DNA of 64,000 nucleotides, taken from assembly GCF_019966575.1 (NCBI RefSeq), contig NZ_JAINFK010000002.1, positions 1-64,000 on the forward strand, given 5' to 3'. The first letter of the stretch is position 1. Every line of letters begins with the position of its first letter. The translations under genes and the position numbers were made by a program. The notes beneath the pieces were generated by a model, which searched no databases, was not told the origin of the DNA, and worked only from the letters and a program-made list of their open reading frames with translations. Shown piece by piece: positions 61,863 to 64,000 of this stretch. The stretch comes from Oricola cellulosilytica (lineage in GTDB: Bacteria > Pseudomonadota > Alphaproteobacteria > Rhizobiales > Rhizobiaceae).

Positions 61863-62030
61863 GTAGCGCCAAGTGCCGATCCATCCAGGGAGTTGGGTCT
61901 AACTATGCAGGATTGGCGCAGCGGGCGAAATGAGAGAAATTCACAAATTGCAGTTCTGAGTAGAGATTTAAATTAGATTACATAAAAGAGGTCCGATCTC
62001 ATGACGTTAGAAAATTTAGCATAGCAGTAT

Positions 62031-62411
62031 ATGTGGAACGTATTATTATTTATAATCGCGCTTGCAGTGCATATAGATGCGCCATTATATAAGAATTTCA
62101 CGAGGCTTTCTCATGACGAATACATACGAATTGTAGTTCAAGACGAAGTCGAAAGGAGCGGCTACGGACTGGTCACAAGCGCTCGCTCTCCCCAAGAATT
62201 TCTCGAAATGTATCCGGATTGCTGCAACTTCATTCGTTATGGAAACTCAATCTGGGAGCGTATAATTGGCGTTTCTGTTTCCGTGGTAGAGATGAAATAC
62301 GAAAACCTGATCGCGACATTTTCCATGGGCCGTTGCGGTGTTATCCTCGACAGAATTTCGATAGAGACGGACTATAACAGAGGGCAATCGAACCGTGCCC
62401 GACGCGGATAA
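62031..62411 (+). CDS. Unrecognised small protein, AT-rich gene
   Basis: A 126-residue protein with a hydrophobic N-terminus (MWNVLLFIIALAVHIDAPLY) that may be a signal or anchor. The rest includes PQEFLEMYPDCCNFIRYGNS and GVSVSVVEMKYENLIATFSM. I do not recognise a family. The gene's ribosome binding site is weak, and the preceding bases (61930-62030) are also AT-rich. It lies in the 1.3-kb segment between the dnaE remnant and dnaE itself. Confidence 0.5.
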   Translation: MWNVLLFIIALAVHIDAPLYKNFTRLSHDEYIRIVVQDEVERSGYGLVTSARSPQEFLEMYPDCCNFIRYGNSIWERIIGVSVSVVEMKYENLIATFSMGRCGVILDRISIETDYNRGQSNRARRG

Positions 62412-62502
62412 ATGACCCGAACCGTCGAAATGCGCCACTATTGTCTTTCCGCGGCGGCTATACGCCCCTTGAGGGCAGTCACATGAAGTCCTGATCAATC
62501 TT

Positions 62503-63000
62503 GTGCTCCTCATTGCCGGCATTGCCTTGATTTACGTTCACCGGCGGCGCCCTTCGAGGATCATTGCCGCCCTTTTCACACTGATCGTGATAAGTGCGAT
62601 CGTCTACAACGGCATCCGGAACATCGCTCCGAGAGTGGTAGACATGGCGTTTCTGGAACAAGTGGCTCGGGTAGCGTCTGAACTTGAAGGCTACGATTTC
62701 GATGCTGCCAGCTTCGTTCCCGTGAAGGTGCGACCGCGGTCGTTTAAGCAAAGGGACGGCGACTTCGATGAAGTGATCAACATCACCGTCCCGCATCCCT
62801 GGAACGAAGTTTGGGGCTTTACAGTGTGGATGCAGTGGTTATCGAAGGACAAGCAAGTGGTATCCGTGCTCGCAATGACAGAGGCAAGCGAGTCACGCCT
62901 CTTTTCCGGCTTTACAGGGGGACCCGATACGGTGGGCCGCGGAGTGAAGTTCATGTCTGAATCCGCGCTTGAGGAGGATAGAAACGATGGTCAACAATAG
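62503..63000 (+). CDS. Unrecognised membrane-anchored protein, start uncertain
   Basis: A 165-residue product from GTG 62503. Two hydrophobic segments occur near the start (LLIAGIALIYV and IIAALFTLIVISAIVYNGI), then a soluble domain (DMAFLEQVARVASELEGYDF, VINITVPHPWNEVWGFTVWM). I do not recognise it. The frame is open back to 62473 and would extend the first helix. A good GAGGG and ATG 62483 are present but read only three codons in another frame, so the true start may have been lost by a frameshift. Base use is like the chromosome. Confidence 0.55.
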   Translation: MLLIAGIALIYVHRRRPSRIIAALFTLIVISAIVYNGIRNIAPRVVDMAFLEQVARVASELEGYDFDAASFVPVKVRPRSFKQRDGDFDEVINITVPHPWNEVWGFTVWMQWLSKDKQVVSVLAMTEASESRLFSGFTGGPDTVGRGVKFMSESALEEDRNDGQQ

Positions 63001-63024
63001 CACGCTCAAAACGGCGCACAGATA

Positions 63025-63046
63025 CCGATCGCAAAATCGCGATCGG
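63025..63046 (-). terminator. Hairpin downstream of dnaE
   Basis: CCGATCGC (63025-63032) pairs perfectly with GCGATCGG (63039-63046). It lies 21 bases after the dnaE stop on the minus strand. There is no long T-run after it. Confidence 0.55.
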
Positions 63047-63066
63047 CCTAAAGGCGTTCTTTCGAC

Positions 63067-64000
63067 CTAAACCAGTTCCACATCGACCACGCCGCCGATC
63101 GCCTTGATCGCGCCGGCGATAGGAGGGGAGATCTGGTAGGTATCGGGAAGTGCGATCTCGACCTCCCCCTCGCCTTCCTCCTTGATCACGATCAGGCTGA
63201 CCGGGCTGTCGCCCTTGCGTTTAAGATGCGCGGCGATGCTCTTCGCGGGGACATGATCCCGCACGAATATCCGCAGCGCGTGGTTCTGCTTGTTGGCCTC
63301 GTCGTCGAGCCGCTGCACCGTGTTGGCGCGCAGGCTGATGCCCTCCTCGCGGTTCTCGGCCGCAACGGTCAGCACGACCGACTGGCCGGGCTCCATGCGC
63401 TCCTCGTAGAGCGCCAGCGTCTCGGAAAACATGACCACCTCGAACTGCCCGGTGGCATCGGACAGCACGAAGATGCCCATCTTGTTGCCGGTCCGCGTGC
63501 GGCGGACCTGTTTCGACGCCACGGTGCCGGCAAGGCGTCCGGCCGTCGCGCCGCGCTTAACGGCCAGCGCGAAGTCCGCATATTGCTGCACCCGCATCTT
63601 TTCCAGCGTCGGTCCGTATTCGTCGAGCGGATGGGCGGAGAAATAAAAACCCAGCACCTGAAACTCCCGCATCAGCTTCTCCGGCATCGTCCACGGCTCG
63701 GTCGCCGGGAGATAGAGCCGCTCGGGCTCGACCGCGCTCGACGCGCCGAAGATATCGCCCTGCCCGCTCTCCTCGGTTTCGACGGCGCGCTGGGACAGGC
63801 CCATGATCCGGTCGAGGCCGGCGACGAGCGCGGCGCGGTCGTGGCCGAAGCAGTCGAGCGCGCCGGCCGCGATCAGTCCCTCCATGGTGCGCCGGTTGAC
63901 GACGCGCGGATCGATGCGGCCGGCAAAATCCTCGAGGCTGTCGAACGGTTTGTCGCCGCGCCGTTCGACGATGTGTTCCACCGCCGCCTCGCCGACGCCC
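63067..64000 (-). CDS. dnaE: DNA polymerase III alpha subunit, C-terminal part (gene continues beyond the window)
   Basis: The frame is open to the window edge, so only the last 311 or so codons are seen. They begin in the helix-hairpin-helix region (GVGEAAVEHIVERRGDKPFD, then RIDPRVVNRRTMEGLIAAGA). The OB-fold nucleic-acid region follows (AGRLAGTVASKQVRRTRTGN, then MGIFVLSDATGQFEVVMFSE) and the end is AGAIKAIGGVVDVELV. This is the replicative polymerase DnaE1. A diverged piece of its 3' end lies at 61767-61862. Confidence 0.95.
   Translation of the reverse strand, partial: GVGEAAVEHIVERRGDKPFDSLEDFAGRIDPRVVNRRTMEGLIAAGALDCFGHDRAALVAGLDRIMGLSQRAVETEESGQGDIFGASSAVEPERLYLPATEPWTMPEKLMREFQVLGFYFSAHPLDEYGPTLEKMRVQQYADFALAVKRGATAGRLAGTVASKQVRRTRTGNKMGIFVLSDATGQFEVVMFSETLALYEERMEPGQSVVLTVAAENREEGISLRANTVQRLDDEANKQNHALRIFVRDHVPAKSIAAHLKRKGDSPVSLIVIKEEGEGEVEIALPDTYQISPPIAGAIKAIGGVVDVELV
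63173..63213 (+). repeat. 41-base direct repeat, copy 2 (inside dnaE)
   Basis: The partner of 61822-61862, located within dnaE about 35-48 codons before its end. It is coding here, encoding GDSPVSLIVIKEEG on the minus strand. Confidence 0.9.

Overview
The window is a chromosomal segment of a high-GC alphaproteobacterium, most likely Hyphomicrobiales (Rhizobiales). This rests on the divK-pleD pair, an RNase E with a large acidic/basic insert in its S1 domain, an NDUFA12-type complex I protein, a DinB with an N-terminal zinc finger, GatCAB, and familiar gene strings such as amiC-mrcA-prfB opposite rne, aroQ-accB-accC-aat, and pyrB-pyrC'-plsY-dprA-topA-rnr-DUF983-NUDIX-rpmG. The genus cannot be fixed from sequence reading alone. 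I recognise no tRNA or rRNA gene, CRISPR array, transposase or integrase.

Layout. 0-0.8 kb: two small reverse-strand genes, one apparently frameshifted. 1.0-5.2 kb: a glycerol-3-phosphate type ABC transporter operon (ugpB-A-E-C) with tandem hairpins after the binding-protein gene. 5.2-10.8 kb: a small unknown gene, prfB with an intact +1 frameshift site, mrcA and amiC, all leftward. 11.0-14.1 kb: a palindrome-rich leader and rne. 14.2-20.7 kb: an aminotransferase facing an M48 protease, a DsbA-like protein, aroQ, accBC and aat. 20.7-25.6 kb: leftward small conserved genes (DUF2155, NDUFA12, 3-methyladenine glycosylase, DUF427, DM13, GNAT) and gatB, ending in a frameshifted small membrane gene. 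25.8-36 kb: DUF6455, a von Willebrand A protein, gatC-GNAT-gatA, a UPF0173 hydrolase, ruvX, membrane proteins, an AEC transporter and an AidB-like acyl-CoA dehydrogenase. 36.2-47.2 kb: the rightward housekeeping block from pyrB to rpmG. 47.2-50.7 kb: glycogen-debranching-like hydrolase and GT4 glycosyltransferase. 50.9-55.2 kb: pleD, divK, DUF3572, a HAD-like protein and dinB. 55.2-59.1 kb: a tightly overlapped operon LysR > diaminopropionate ammonia-lyase-like > M24 peptidase > Asp/Glu racemase-like. 59.2-61 kb: cupin, a small heme-copper-oxidase-like membrane protein and a NYN-domain protein. 61-63 kb: an accessory patch, AT-rich in its left and middle parts, with three unrecognised genes. 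63.07-64 kb: the 3' part of dnaE.

The most unusual regions are the last two non-housekeeping ones. The accessory patch next to dnaE contains a second, diverged and broken copy of part of the dnaE 3' end, sharing a perfect 41-base direct repeat with dnaE. That is the pattern left by insertion at, or recombination with, the 3' end of a gene. The LysR-led operon combines families also found in ectoine-degradation clusters but lacks the diagnostic ectoine genes, so its substrate is open. Two small genes (near 700 and 25543) look split by single-base frameshifts; these may be real decay or sequence errors.
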